NCBI GenBank assembly: GCA_900466875.1
Contig: UBNQ01000023.1
Location: 186,001-250,000 of the forward strand
DNA: 64,000 nucleotides
Direction: 5' to 3'
Source: Hyphomicrobiales bacterium
Lineage (GTDB): Bacteria; Pseudomonadota; Alphaproteobacteria; Rhizobiales; Rhizobiaceae
Shown here: positions 27,945-36,293 of the stretch, piece after piece
Layout: every line of letters begins with the position of its first letter
Numbering within the stretch: the stretch's first letter is position 1
Position numbers and translations under genes: made by a program
The notes under the pieces: model-generated
The model's input: the letters and a program-made list of their open reading frames with translations, nothing else
What the model was told of the DNA's origin: nothing
Databases searched by the model: none

Positions 27945-29554
27945 ATTCGCTCGCGCAACTCCGCAGTACTGCCTCTATCGGGATTGTCGGCCTGCTCTGG
28001 ATCAACCTGGTTTTCATCGTCGCCCGCAATCTATTCGGTACAGGCGGCTTCGATGTCCTGTCGGTTGCCTCCGGCCTCGTGATCGTCGCGTCGGCCACGG
28101 TGCTCTGGTGGCGGGACCGCACGGGCGAGACGACCCGTATAGTCACCTCCATGGCCCAGGCGGCAACGGTCGCGATTCTCGTCTATAATTTTTCCGGCTC
28201 GCCGCTGCAGATCGACCTGCATATGTATTTTTTCGCATCGCTGGCGATCTGTGCGGCCTGGATCGACTGGCGGGCAATCGCCGGTTACGCGGCGCTCGTG
28301 GCGGCTCATCATATGCTGCTGTTCCTTGCCATGCCCTTGGCCGCTTTCCCCGATGAGACGCATTTTCTGCGGGTTGGCTTGCATGCGGCCATCCTCGTCC
28401 TTCAGGCCTGCGTGCTGGTGGCGCTCACCCGGGCGGTCGTCAACGCGTTTGAGGCGTCCGATGCGGCAGTCCAGACTGCCCACAAGGCCGAACGCAACGC
28501 AGTCGATATGTCGGAGCGGGCGCGTGCCTCGGATCGTCAGGCTGCGGACGAGCGGCTGCGGCACGAAAACGAAAAGGCATTCGAAGCCGAGGCAGTCCGC
28601 AATGCCGTCGATCGGTTGGGCGACGCGCTAGCAGAACTGTCTTCCGGCAACATTGCGCATCGCATTCCGCAGCCTTTTCACGGCGAGCTCGATACGCTCA
28701 GGGGTTCCTTCAACGCCTCGGTCGAAAATCTGGAGACGGTGCTCTCTCAGGTCGGTCATGTCGTCCAGACCATTCGCGGAGGTACGGCCGAGATCAATAG
28801 CGCTACCCATGATCTTTCAACCCGGACCGAGCGACAGGCCGTTTCTGTGACGGAAACCGCAAGCGCTCTTGGTGTGCTGACCAGCACCGTCAAGCAGACC
28901 GCCCAGGTGGCTGATGTCGTGGGGCGCATGGTTGAGCAGGCGCGCGGTGGCGCAGAGCGGTCCGGTGTCATTGTCACGGACGCGGTCGACGCGATGAGCC
29001 GCATTGAAACCTCTTCGCGCGAAATCGGTCAGATCATCGGCGTGATCGACGAAATCGCCTTTCAGACGAACCTTCTGGCCCTGAATGCCGGTGTCGAGGC
29101 AGCGCGGGCCGGCGATGCAGGCAAGGGGTTTGCCGTTGTCGCCCAGGAAGTGCGGGAACTCGCACAACGCTCGGCCAGTGCGGCGAAGGATATCAAGGCG
29201 CTGATCACGACCTCGGGACAACAGGTTTCAACCGGTGTCGCCCTTGTCGGGCAGGCTGGTGATGCGCTGCGCGTCATCGCCAGCGAGGTGACCGAGATCA
29301 GCCATGAGATCGAGAAGATTGTCGCAGGCGCCAGGCAGCAGGCAAGCGGCCTGACCGAAATCGAAGGCGCGATCTCCGAGATCGACAGAGGCACTCAGCA
29401 GAACGCTGCGATGGTCGAAGAAAGCTCTGCCTCCATCCAGCAACTGGCCAACGAGGCCAATGCGTTGGAACGACTGATGGTCCGCTTCCGCGTTTCCGGG
29501 GAAAAGGTGGTTTCTGATTTGAGAGCGGAGAGTGCCGTGCGCCGCGTAGCCTGA
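27941..29554 (+). CDS. methyl-accepting chemotaxis protein with polytopic membrane sensor
   Basis: A 537-residue receptor. The first 170 residues form about six membrane helices with no sizeable periplasmic domain. They include a His-bearing stretch (DLHMYFFA, then AAHHMLLF). A coiled linker and a HAMP-like segment (about 215-270) follow, then the MCP signalling domain with its hairpin tip EIGQIIGVIDEIAFQTNLLALNA and surrounding methylation helices. It would sense an intramembrane cue or a partner, perhaps the small protein encoded just upstream. No che genes are in the window. Confidence 0.92.
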   Translation: MNSLAQLRSTASIGIVGLLWINLVFIVARNLFGTGGFDVLSVASGLVIVASATVLWWRDRTGETTRIVTSMAQAATVAILVYNFSGSPLQIDLHMYFFASLAICAAWIDWRAIAGYAALVAAHHMLLFLAMPLAAFPDETHFLRVGLHAAILVLQACVLVALTRAVVNAFEASDAAVQTAHKAERNAVDMSERARASDRQAADERLRHENEKAFEAEAVRNAVDRLGDALAELSSGNIAHRIPQPFHGELDTLRGSFNASVENLETVLSQVGHVVQTIRGGTAEINSATHDLSTRTERQAVSVTETASALGVLTSTVKQTAQVADVVGRMVEQARGGAERSGVIVTDAVDAMSRIETSSREIGQIIGVIDEIAFQTNLLALNAGVEAARAGDAGKGFAVVAQEVRELAQRSASAAKDIKALITTSGQQVSTGVALVGQAGDALRVIASEVTEISHEIEKIVAGARQQASGLTEIEGAISEIDRGTQQNAAMVEESSASIQQLANEANALERLMVRFRVSGEKVVSDLRAESAVRRVA

Positions 29555-29639
29555 CTGACCGGTATCCGGCGGTTCAAGCCTGTAAGAAGGCTGCTGATGG
29601 CTGGAGATGCTAGGAACCATACCCAGGCATATCGAGTTC

Positions 29640-30674
29640 TCAGATGTCTGGCCGGCTGATATCCCCGTGAATGATGACGCTCGCCCGTGGATTGGCCCGC
29701 GAGGCCTCGGCCGCGAGCACCGCCTGCTGTCGCAATTGCTGCGGCGAAAATGCTTCGGTTGCCATTGCCGCGCCCATGGAAAGCCGGATGGCAGGTGTGC
29801 CGTCGGAAGTCGCGAAAACGAGGTTGTCGGTGATCGATGCGTTCAGGCGGGCTGCGATCGGCTTGATCGCGTCGCGGCTGACATGCCGGAACAGGAAGGC
29901 GAATTCACCCTTGCCGATGCGGGCGAGAAAATCGTCCTTCTTGATCGTCTTGCGGAAGACGGCTGCGGTCTTCTTGACGATCCGGGTAGCTGCGGCCTCT
30001 CCATAGCTGTCGGCGAGTTCGGAAATGTCTGCGATGGCGACGAGGAAAAGCGCGGTATCGCGGCTCTCGATGTCATCCGCATAAAGCGCTTCCAGCTTCT
30101 CGGTGAAGGCCGCATGGTTCGGCAGGCTGGTCATCCGGTCGCGCAGCATCACGGCGCGGACGGCGGAAACGTCCTGTTCCGCAGCCGTCAGAAGATGGGC
30201 ACCGGAGCGCAGAGCTGCCTCCAGCTCGGCTTCCGCCACGACGGCATCCGAAAGCGAGACGCTGAGATATTCGATTTCGGCGAGAATATCGCCCGGACCT
30301 GCACCATTATCCTCGCGCAGGCTTTTTGCGACGGCTTCGAGCGCCCGGCTGAAGCCGCGCTTCTGCTCGGCACCGCTCGTCATTTTCTCGCGAAGGCTGG
30401 TCAGCAGGCGGATATCCGGATCGCGGGATTTCGGCAGTCCGCTGGCGACGAAACCCGGGAGTTGATAGCGGATGCCGATCTCGTCCAGCACCGTCTGTCG
30501 CGGTGCGACCGGCAGTGCCATCACTTCACGGGACAGCACTGCATCGGCACCGCAATGCGCTTCGTAGAAGAGCTCGTAATTGCGCGGCAGGCCATTCACC
30601 TCGATGCGGGCCATGTGTTGGCTGACTGCCTGCAATGTCCTGTCCTGAGCTATCTTGCGGGCCTGGGTCGACAT
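29640..30674 (-). CDS. GGDEF-domain protein, probably catalytically degenerate
   Basis: A 344-residue soluble protein. The first 170 residues are a helical N-terminal region. The C-terminal GGDEF fold starts at RDRMTSLPNHAAFTEKLEAL and includes FLVAIADISEL. The active-site loop reads RIGKGEFAFLF instead of R-x-GGDEF. With Lys for the second Gly and a changed metal-binding segment, diguanylate cyclase activity is doubtful; it may bind GTP or act as a regulator. It converges on the MCP gene across 85 bases, which show nothing notable. Confidence 0.85.
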   Translation of the reverse strand: MSTQARKIAQDRTLQAVSQHMARIEVNGLPRNYELFYEAHCGADAVLSREVMALPVAPRQTVLDEIGIRYQLPGFVASGLPKSRDPDIRLLTSLREKMTSGAEQKRGFSRALEAVAKSLREDNGAGPGDILAEIEYLSVSLSDAVVAEAELEAALRSGAHLLTAAEQDVSAVRAVMLRDRMTSLPNHAAFTEKLEALYADDIESRDTALFLVAIADISELADSYGEAAATRIVKKTAAVFRKTIKKDDFLARIGKGEFAFLFRHVSRDAIKPIAARLNASITDNLVFATSDGTPAIRLSMGAAMATEAFSPQQLRQQAVLAAEASRANPRASVIIHGDISRPDI

Positions 30675-30799
30675 CCGTCGTCTCCTGATCGTTCATCCGT
30701 GAAGACGATTGATTGCGGGAGCGCGTTAACATCCGCTGAAATACGGCCATGGATTGCAATGGAGCGCCGGATTCGTGCGAAAAAGGGTTAAGGCCCGGT

Positions 30800-31312
30800 T
30801 CACGACATCCACTGCTTTCCGTCCGTTCTGAGAAAAGCGATCATGTCGAGTACGACGGATGGTTGCCCGAGCGAAGTCAGGATCGCATGCACCTGTCCGC
30901 GGTGATGGGTCTGGTGGTTGAAGACATGTGCAAGCATCGGGCCGAGCGGTTCGGTGACCGGTGTGGGGACCGTGACCGGCGTATAGGTGACAATTCTCGA
31001 AAAGGCATCCGGCTCAAGCGAGCCGGTGAGCTGGATGAAGCGCTCGTCTTCCGCCTGACGCGCGCCCCTCAGGTCCGTAAGGCTTTCGAACAGGATCACG
31101 TTCAGCTCCATCGGCGCCGTGCCGGTGCCGGCGATGCGTCGCAGCCAGATCCGGTCTGCGACGAGCAGATGGTTGAGCGTGCGATGCGCCGAGCCGAAGA
31201 AGGCGCCGCGATCGGCGCGGTAATCGCTATCGGAAAGAGCGGCGCAGGCTTGGTAAATCCGGTTGTTGGCCCAGCGATTGTAGTCGGCAAGCATCTGGAA
31301 ATGGCGTTGCAT
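30800..31312 (-). CDS. DinB family protein
   Basis: A 170-residue four-helix-bundle protein of the DinB/YfiT superfamily. It starts MQRHFQMLADYNRWANNRIY behind GGGGGAGA, and has LNHLLVADRIWLRR and the metal-binding HVFNHQTHHRGQ. These proteins are probable metal-dependent hydrolases or thiol transferases; few have known substrates. It is divergent from the GST gene across 151 bases, which should hold both promoters. A thiol-transferase link to the GST is possible but unproven. Confidence 0.88.
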   Translation of the reverse strand: MQRHFQMLADYNRWANNRIYQACAALSDSDYRADRGAFFGSAHRTLNHLLVADRIWLRRIAGTGTAPMELNVILFESLTDLRGARQAEDERFIQLTGSLEPDAFSRIVTYTPVTVPTPVTEPLGPMLAHVFNHQTHHRGQVHAILTSLGQPSVVLDMIAFLRTDGKQWMS

Positions 31313-31463
31313 GTGTTCTCCCCCGGCGATGGCGTTTGATGGCCTTCCATCTACAGCAAACCGCATCACGCGGCTCTTATGCAATGCATGAAATCTTCTG
31401 ATTGGATTGGCGCGGGAAACCTGATCATCATCACTCTTCGAACGGATGATTTGGAGCCCCTGC

Positions 31464-32156
31464 ATGACCACCCGTATCCTCTATTCCCTGTGCGGTGCCG
31501 ACGAGACCCGGCCGTTTTCGCCCCATTGCTGGAAAGTAGTGCTGGCACTGAAGCACAAGGGGCTGGATTTCGTCGAAAAGCCGACGCCCTTCACGCAGAT
31601 CCCGGAACTTGAGAACGGGTTTTCGAAGACGGTGCCGATCCTGCGGGACGGCAACGAGCTGATCCGCGACAGCTTCGATATCGCGCTCTATCTCGAGGAC
31701 CACTACCCGAACCGGCCAACGCTTTTCGGCGGGGAGGGCGGCAAGGCACTGTCGCGCTTCGTCGAGCGTTTCTCGCAGACCATCGTTCACCCGGCGATCA
31801 CCGGCATTGCTGTTGCCGATATTCACGACATGCTGGACGAGACCGACCAGCACTATTTCCGCACATCGCGCGAAAAGATGCTCGGCAAGTCGCTGGAGGA
31901 GGTTCGTGCCGGGCGTGAGGCGGCAGTCAAGGAATTTGCGGCAAAGCTGGAGCCGATGCGCCAGACACTCCGCTATCAGGATTTCATCGGCGGCGATGGC
32001 CCGCTGTTTGCCGACTACATCCTGTTCGGCGCCTTGCAATGGATGCGGATCACCACCGGTGCTGACGTGTTTGCCACCGATGACCCGGTTGGCAAGTGGT
32101 TCGAACGTTGCCTCGACCTGCATGAAGGCGTCGGGCGTAGTGTGACGGCCGCGTGA
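31464..32156 (+). CDS. glutathione S-transferase family protein
   Basis: A 230-residue cytosolic GST: N-terminal thioredoxin fold (MTTRILYSLCGADETRPFSP, then KTVPILRDG and the glutathione-binding DSFDIALYLED) and a helical C-terminal domain. The start at 31464 is chosen because GGAG (31453-31456) is correctly spaced; an in-frame ATG at 31446 adds six residues without a ribosome site. The substrate is unknown. It precedes ndk by 116 bases. Confidence 0.88.
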   Translation: MTTRILYSLCGADETRPFSPHCWKVVLALKHKGLDFVEKPTPFTQIPELENGFSKTVPILRDGNELIRDSFDIALYLEDHYPNRPTLFGGEGGKALSRFVERFSQTIVHPAITGIAVADIHDMLDETDQHYFRTSREKMLGKSLEEVRAGREAAVKEFAAKLEPMRQTLRYQDFIGGDGPLFADYILFGALQWMRITTGADVFATDDPVGKWFERCLDLHEGVGRSVTAA

Positions 32157-32272
32157 AATTCAACTTCGCGACGTGACTATAGCCAAAACCCCCTTGTTTC
32201 CGGCGATTAAGGCGGGTAAACACCGCCAACTTTCCCCTGGCAAAGTGCCCCTGGAAACAAAGGACAAACAAG

Positions 32273-32695
32273 ATGGCGATTGAACGCACCTTCTCGATGA
32301 TCAAGCCGGACGCCACCAAGCGCAACCTGACCGGCGCTATCACCAAGGTATTCGAAGACAACGGCCTGCGCATCATCGCATCCAAGCGCGTCTGGATGTC
32401 GAAGCGCGAAGCCGAGGGCTTTTACGCAGTTCACAAGGAACGTCCGTTCTTCGGCGAACTGGTTGAAGGCATGACCTCCGGCCCGACCATCGTTCAGGTT
32501 CTCGAAGGCGAAGGCGCCATCCTGAAGAACCGCGAAATCATGGGCGCGACCAACCCGGCAAACGCCGACGAAGGCACGATCCGCAAGCAGTTCGCCCTGT
32601 CGATCGGCGAAAACTCGGTTCACGGTTCGGACGCTCCGGAAACCGCTGCTCAGGAAATCGCCTACTGGTTCGCAGAAACCGAAATCGTCGGCTGA
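32273..32695 (+). CDS. ndk: nucleoside diphosphate kinase
   Basis: Ndk transfers the gamma phosphate from ATP to NDPs through a phosphohistidine. The 140-residue protein starts [18 protein letters not shown] and carries the active-site His in [10 protein letters not shown], with [14 protein letters not shown] before it. Its leader holds AAAGGACAAACAAG as ribosome site and a small GGCGG/CCGCC hairpin. A strong terminator follows directly. Confidence 0.97.
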   Translation: MAIERTFSMIKPDATKRNLTGAITKVFEDNGLRIIASKRVWMSKREAEGFYAVHKERPFFGELVEGMTSGPTIVQVLEGEGAILKNREIMGATNPANADEGTIRKQFALSIGENSVHGSDAPETAAQEIAYWFAETEIVG

Positions 32696-32715
32696 TTGCC
32701 ATACGATTGAAGATT

Positions 32716-32747
32716 GAAAAAGCCGGGGCTGATGCTCCGGCTTTTTT
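32716..32747 (+). terminator. rho-independent terminator of ndk
   Basis: AGCCGG (32721-32726) pairs with CCGGCT (37-42), extended by flanking A-T pairs, and is followed by six Ts. The T run contains the reverse complement of the TAA stop of the converging lipoprotein gene (32746-32748). Confidence 0.9.
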
Positions 32748-33249
32748 ATTGTGGGCAGTCGCTATCCGCCGCCATGTCCTGGCTTCCATCGGCGCGAAAG
32801 ACCTCAGGATTGGGTGTATAACCCGGCCCGATCACCAGCGGCCTGGCGGGCAGCACGCTCTGGTCGACATCCGAGGTGATGCTGGTTTCGATTTCCTGCA
32901 GAACTTCGCCGGACACGGACAGGATGTGGATCTTGACGGTATAGGGGTGGTCCTTGCGCACGCATTGCAGATGCGGGCTCTGGATGACGATCTTTTCGTC
33001 GATCGGGAATATCTTTTCTTGCGCGGTCAGCGTATCGCCGCTCTTCGGGTCCTCGAATTCCGCCGATACGATACTGCCATCCGGCAAGGGGCGAAGTTTT
33101 CGCAGCGTCACGAGATAGCTGGCGGTGGCAACGCGATAGTTGAAAACGAACAGGCGTCCCGAAAGCTCGACCAGCTTGCCCTCGGTTTCCCTTTGGCAGG
33201 AGCTCACGAGAAGCGCTGCCAGAACTGCGGCGAGAGCCTTGCCGTTCAT
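32746..33249 (-). CDS. small lipoprotein of unknown function
   Basis: A 167-residue protein with a lipoprotein signal (LAALLVSSCQRE, Cys at about residue 18). The rest is predicted beta-rich (LSGRLFVFNYRVATASYLV, VKIHILSVSGEVLQE) and ends DSDCPQ. I recognise no named family. The start (33249) overlaps the stop of the CGNR regulator gene in ATGA, so the pair is cotranscribed. Its own stop codon lies within the T run of the ndk terminator. Confidence 0.8.
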   Translation of the reverse strand: MNGKALAAVLAALLVSSCQRETEGKLVELSGRLFVFNYRVATASYLVTLRKLRPLPDGSIVSAEFEDPKSGDTLTAQEKIFPIDEKIVIQSPHLQCVRKDHPYTVKIHILSVSGEVLQEIETSITSDVDQSVLPARPLVIGPGYTPNPEVFRADGSQDMAADSDCPQ

Positions 33250-33791
33250 GGCGAGCGTTCCTTCCTGGCGGTGTAGTGGCGTGAGGCCTTCACCCGGTTG
33301 CCGCAGACGGACATGTCGCACCAGATGCGGCTGCGGTTCTTGCTGCGGTCGACGAACAGCCAGCCGCAATTGCCGCAAATCCTGATTCTTTCCACTTCGT
33401 GTGCCGACAACAATCGCAGGGACGAACAGGCGGTCTCAGCCTCAAGCGATCCCTTGGCTCCGAGCCGCAACAGAACGGCCGTCGCTTCCAGCAATTCGGC
33501 GAGAAGCACCGAAGTCTCGCTCTTGGTCACACAGGCCCGAAAGTAGCGGTCGATCGCCTCGCGAAGCGTGATGAAGTCAGCGCGGTTTCCGTCTGACATG
33601 GGAGCAAGCGTTCCGAACAGCGCGCGCTCGGCCGAAAATTCGGCCGCAGCTTTCGGGAATGCGTCCATTTGCTCCACTTCTGCGAAGCGGTCGATCCTGC
33701 GCGCAGGATCGAAGCGCAGGATGACGCTGTTGGCGACGTCCAGCGCCAGCGCGCCTCCGGAAAAACGGTGTCGGGTCCATGAAAAGTTCAT
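33246..33791 (-). CDS. CGNR zinc-finger (ABATE-type) transcriptional regulator
   Basis: A 181-residue protein with an N-terminal ABATE-like domain (GGALALDVANSVILRF) and a C-terminal CGNR zinc finger: Cys residues in ICGNCGWLF and CDMSVCGNR, followed by VKASRHYTARK. Such proteins are presumed DNA-binding regulators. It is divergent from the LivH-type permease gene across 65 bases, making that gene a natural target, and is translationally coupled to the lipoprotein downstream. Confidence 0.88.
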   Translation of the reverse strand: MNFSWTRHRFSGGALALDVANSVILRFDPARRIDRFAEVEQMDAFPKAAAEFSAERALFGTLAPMSDGNRADFITLREAIDRYFRACVTKSETSVLLAELLEATAVLLRLGAKGSLEAETACSSLRLLSAHEVERIRICGNCGWLFVDRSKNRSRIWCDMSVCGNRVKASRHYTARKERSP

Positions 33792-33856
33792 GCGCGATTA
33801 TAACTTTCAAAGTGGTTTTTACCAGTTATATTCGGTATGGTGGATTGGAGCGCCGG

Positions 33857-34753
33857 ATGGCCTATTTCCTGCAGCAGATCGCCAATGCCCTGCCGATCGC
33901 ATCGCTTTATGCGGCGCTGGCCTTCGGATATTCGCTTGCGTTTGCCGTGACGCGCCGTGCCGATATCACCTATGGAGCGATCTTCGCCTTTTCCGGCCAC
34001 ATCTATCTTCTGTTCGCGCATATCGGCTGGGACCGGCTTTGGCTCGTCCTGCCCGCTTCGCTGGCGCTCGGAGCCGCAGCCGGACTGATCGGCGGGGTCG
34101 GAGCAGGCGTGATGATCGGACAGTTGGTCATGAAACGGCTTTCTGCCGTGTCTCCGAATGCGATAATCGTCGCTTCGCTTGGTCTTGTGATGGTGTTGAT
34201 GGAAGGCGCGCGGCTTGCTTCCGATACGCGGGAACTCTGGCTGCCGCCTTTGCTCAATCATCGTATCGTTTTTTGGCAGGGCGCAGGGTTTCCCGTATCG
34301 CTGACGGTGCTGCAGGTGATCAATGTTGCGATCATGCTGGTTATGGTTCTGGCCGGGCATGTCCTGCTCCGTCACAGCCGTTTCGGACGCCTGTGGCGGG
34401 CGGTATCCGATGATCCTCTGGCGGCGGAATTATCCGGCGTCAGCGCTGCCCGGATGTTCGTGTCGGCCTATGCCACTGCAGCACTCTACGCGTCCGTCTG
34501 TGGCGTGCTTGCGACATCCTATTACGGCACGATGGATTTTGGCGCGGGCCTGCTCTTCGGTCTGAAAGTCGTGCTGATCGCCGCTGCGGGCGGGCATTCC
34601 AGCCCGCTGAAATCCGCAGCAGGAGCTGCAGCGGTCGGATTTGGCGAAACCCTATGGGGTAGTTACGGCCCGATTTTCTGGCGCGATCTGGCGGTGATCT
34701 CGGGCCTGATCCTGCTTTTGGTGCTGAGTCGGCGCGAAAGAGTGACCCTATAG
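33857..34753 (+). CDS. LivH-type branched-chain amino acid ABC permease, orphan
   Basis: A 298-residue inner-membrane protein of the LivH/BPD_transp_2 family with about eight helices, starting MAYFLQQIANALPIASLYAA, a typical LivH N-terminus (GGAG six bases upstream). It has RHSRFGRLWRAVSDDPLAAELSG, the cytosolic coupling segment. No LivM, ATPases or receptor are nearby, so it either uses subunits encoded elsewhere or has another role. It overlaps moaE by six bases end to end. Confidence 0.87.
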   Translation: MAYFLQQIANALPIASLYAALAFGYSLAFAVTRRADITYGAIFAFSGHIYLLFAHIGWDRLWLVLPASLALGAAAGLIGGVGAGVMIGQLVMKRLSAVSPNAIIVASLGLVMVLMEGARLASDTRELWLPPLLNHRIVFWQGAGFPVSLTVLQVINVAIMLVMVLAGHVLLRHSRFGRLWRAVSDDPLAAELSGVSAARMFVSAYATAALYASVCGVLATSYYGTMDFGAGLLFGLKVVLIAAAGGHSSPLKSAAGAAAVGFGETLWGSYGPIFWRDLAVISGLILLLVLSRRERVTL

Positions 34754-35212
34754 ATTCCGCCACTTGTCTCGGGCGGTGTCATCGGCGTCCTTTGCCTCGA
34801 TCCACTCCCCGGCGGTGCCGTCGGCCGCATGTTCCTTCTTCCAAAAGGGAGCCGACGTCTTCAGGAAATCCATGATGAAATTGGCGCCGTCGAAGGCGGC
34901 CTGCCGATGCGCGGCCGTTGCGATGACCAGCACGATATTCTGGCCCGGTTCGATCCGGCCGAACCGGTGGATGGCGGTCGCCCCGATCAGCGAAAACCGC
35001 CGAATGGCAAGATCGGCGATCCGGCGCATCTCGGTTTCGGCCATGCCGGGATAATGCTCCAGCTCCAGTGCCGAGAGCTTGCCCTGTTCGCCCCGGCAAA
35101 GTCCGACGAAGGAAACGACGGCACCGATATCGATGTGGCCTTCGGTCAGGGCATCGACTTCAGTCTGGAGGTCGAAGTCGCCGGATTGGACGCGGATTGT
35201 TGGAGTGGTCAT
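34748..35212 (-). CDS. moaE: molybdopterin synthase catalytic subunit
   Basis: MoaE with thiocarboxylated MoaD converts cyclic pyranopterin monophosphate to molybdopterin. The 154-residue protein shows GAVVSFVGLCRG, LELEHYPGMAE, AIHRFGRIEPGQ and the catalytic-site FLKTSAPFWKKE. It lies 84 bases after moaD. The end overlaps the converging permease gene by six bases. Confidence 0.95.
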   Translation of the reverse strand: MTTPTIRVQSGDFDLQTEVDALTEGHIDIGAVVSFVGLCRGEQGKLSALELEHYPGMAETEMRRIADLAIRRFSLIGATAIHRFGRIEPGQNIVLVIATAAHRQAAFDGANFIMDFLKTSAPFWKKEHAADGTAGEWIEAKDADDTARDKWRNL

Positions 35213-35296
35213 CGTGGCCTCCGAGGACTTGAGCCGAATTTGCCGAACCCTATCCCGGCTCCTCGTTTTGGCTCTGCGGCTTTGCCCAATCGCGTC

Positions 35297-35554
35297 TCAC
35301 CCACCTGTCATCGGTGGAAATATACCGATCTCGCGGGCGCCGGCGATCTTTTCGTCGTGCTCGACATGTTCCTGGTTGATCGCCACGCGGATCACGTCGG
35401 GATATTCAAGCGCGGTCTCGTATTCCTCGCCCAAGCCTTTCAGATGACTCAACAAATCACCAACCGTCACGACCGTCTCGGGAAGCTCGATCTCTTCTTC
35501 CATCTTGCCGATACGTTCGCGGACCCAGGCGAAATAGATGAGATTGGCTTTCAT
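35297..35554 (-). CDS. moaD: molybdopterin synthase sulfur carrier subunit
   Basis: An 85-residue ubiquitin-like protein ending in the functional FPPMTGG, whose terminal glycine carries the thiocarboxylate. The start MKANLIYFAWVRERIGK at 35554 has GAGG upstream and gives the normal family length. An in-frame upstream ATG (35575) would overlap pgsA. It lies 10 bases after pgsA and before moaE, as in other Rhizobiaceae. Confidence 0.94.
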   Translation of the reverse strand: MKANLIYFAWVRERIGKMEEEIELPETVVTVGDLLSHLKGLGEEYETALEYPDVIRVAINQEHVEHDEKIAGAREIGIFPPMTGG

Positions 35555-35564
35555 CCCGACATCC

Positions 35565-36152
35565 TCAATCCGCATCCACCAGATGCTTCACGCCGGCCTT
35601 GAAGTAGTCGTAGCCGGTATAGAAGGTCAGGAACGCAGCGATCCAGAGAAGCGCGATTCCCATCTCGGTGATGTAAGGAATGACCTTGTCGCCGGCAGGA
35701 CCCGCGAGCAGGAAGGCGATCGACACCATCTGGATCGTCGTTTTCCACTTGGCGATGCGGGTAACAGGGACCGACACCTTCAGCGCCGCAAGATATTCGC
35801 GCAGGCCCGAGACGAGGATTTCGCGGCACAGGATGGTGATTGCCGCCCAGAGCGACCAGCCGGCGATCGTCTGGTCGGCGGCGAGCAGCAGGAGCACGGC
35901 TGCGACCAGCAGCTTGTCGGCGATCGGATCGAGCATCCGGCCGATATTCGACGTCTGGTTCCAGATACGGGCAAGATAGCCGTCCAGATAATCGGTGAGC
36001 GAGGCGATGATGAAAAGCCAAAGCGCCGTCCAGCGGGCCGTGTCCGAGCTTTCCAGCTTACCCTCGACGAAGAAGCAGAGAACGATCACCGGCACGGCGA
36101 CGATACGCGCATAGGTGAGGAGGTTGGGGATATTGTATGCGCGGGAAGCCAT
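35565..36152 (-). CDS. pgsA: CDP-diacylglycerol-glycerol-3-phosphate 3-phosphatidyltransferase
   Basis: PgsA makes phosphatidylglycerol phosphate at the inner membrane. The 195-residue protein starts MASRAYNIPNLLTYARIVAVP and has four to five helices. The CDP-alcohol phosphatidyltransferase motif is complete: DYLDGYLAR, then GRMLDPIADK. The frame extends 38 codons further upstream but without family character. The 141-base gap to uvrC shows no gene. Confidence 0.94.
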   Translation of the reverse strand: MASRAYNIPNLLTYARIVAVPVIVLCFFVEGKLESSDTARWTALWLFIIASLTDYLDGYLARIWNQTSNIGRMLDPIADKLLVAAVLLLLAADQTIAGWSLWAAITILCREILVSGLREYLAALKVSVPVTRIAKWKTTIQMVSIAFLLAGPAGDKVIPYITEMGIALLWIAAFLTFYTGYDYFKAGVKHLVDAD

Positions 36153-36293
36153 ATCGGACCTATGCTTGCGGTTTGTCCCTAGTTGATGTTTCGGAGGCGA
36201 AGCGTCAACCGGTTTCGAGGCTTTTTTACAGACGATTGTGACAGGCGCTCCGATGAGACTTGTCAAAGGCCAGATTGATTGTCGGTATCACGC

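Noticed and set aside
33779-33856. Upstream start for the LivH-type permease
   Set aside because: The extra 26 residues overlap the start of the divergent regulator; ATG 33857 has GGAG upstream and gives a typical LivH N-terminus.
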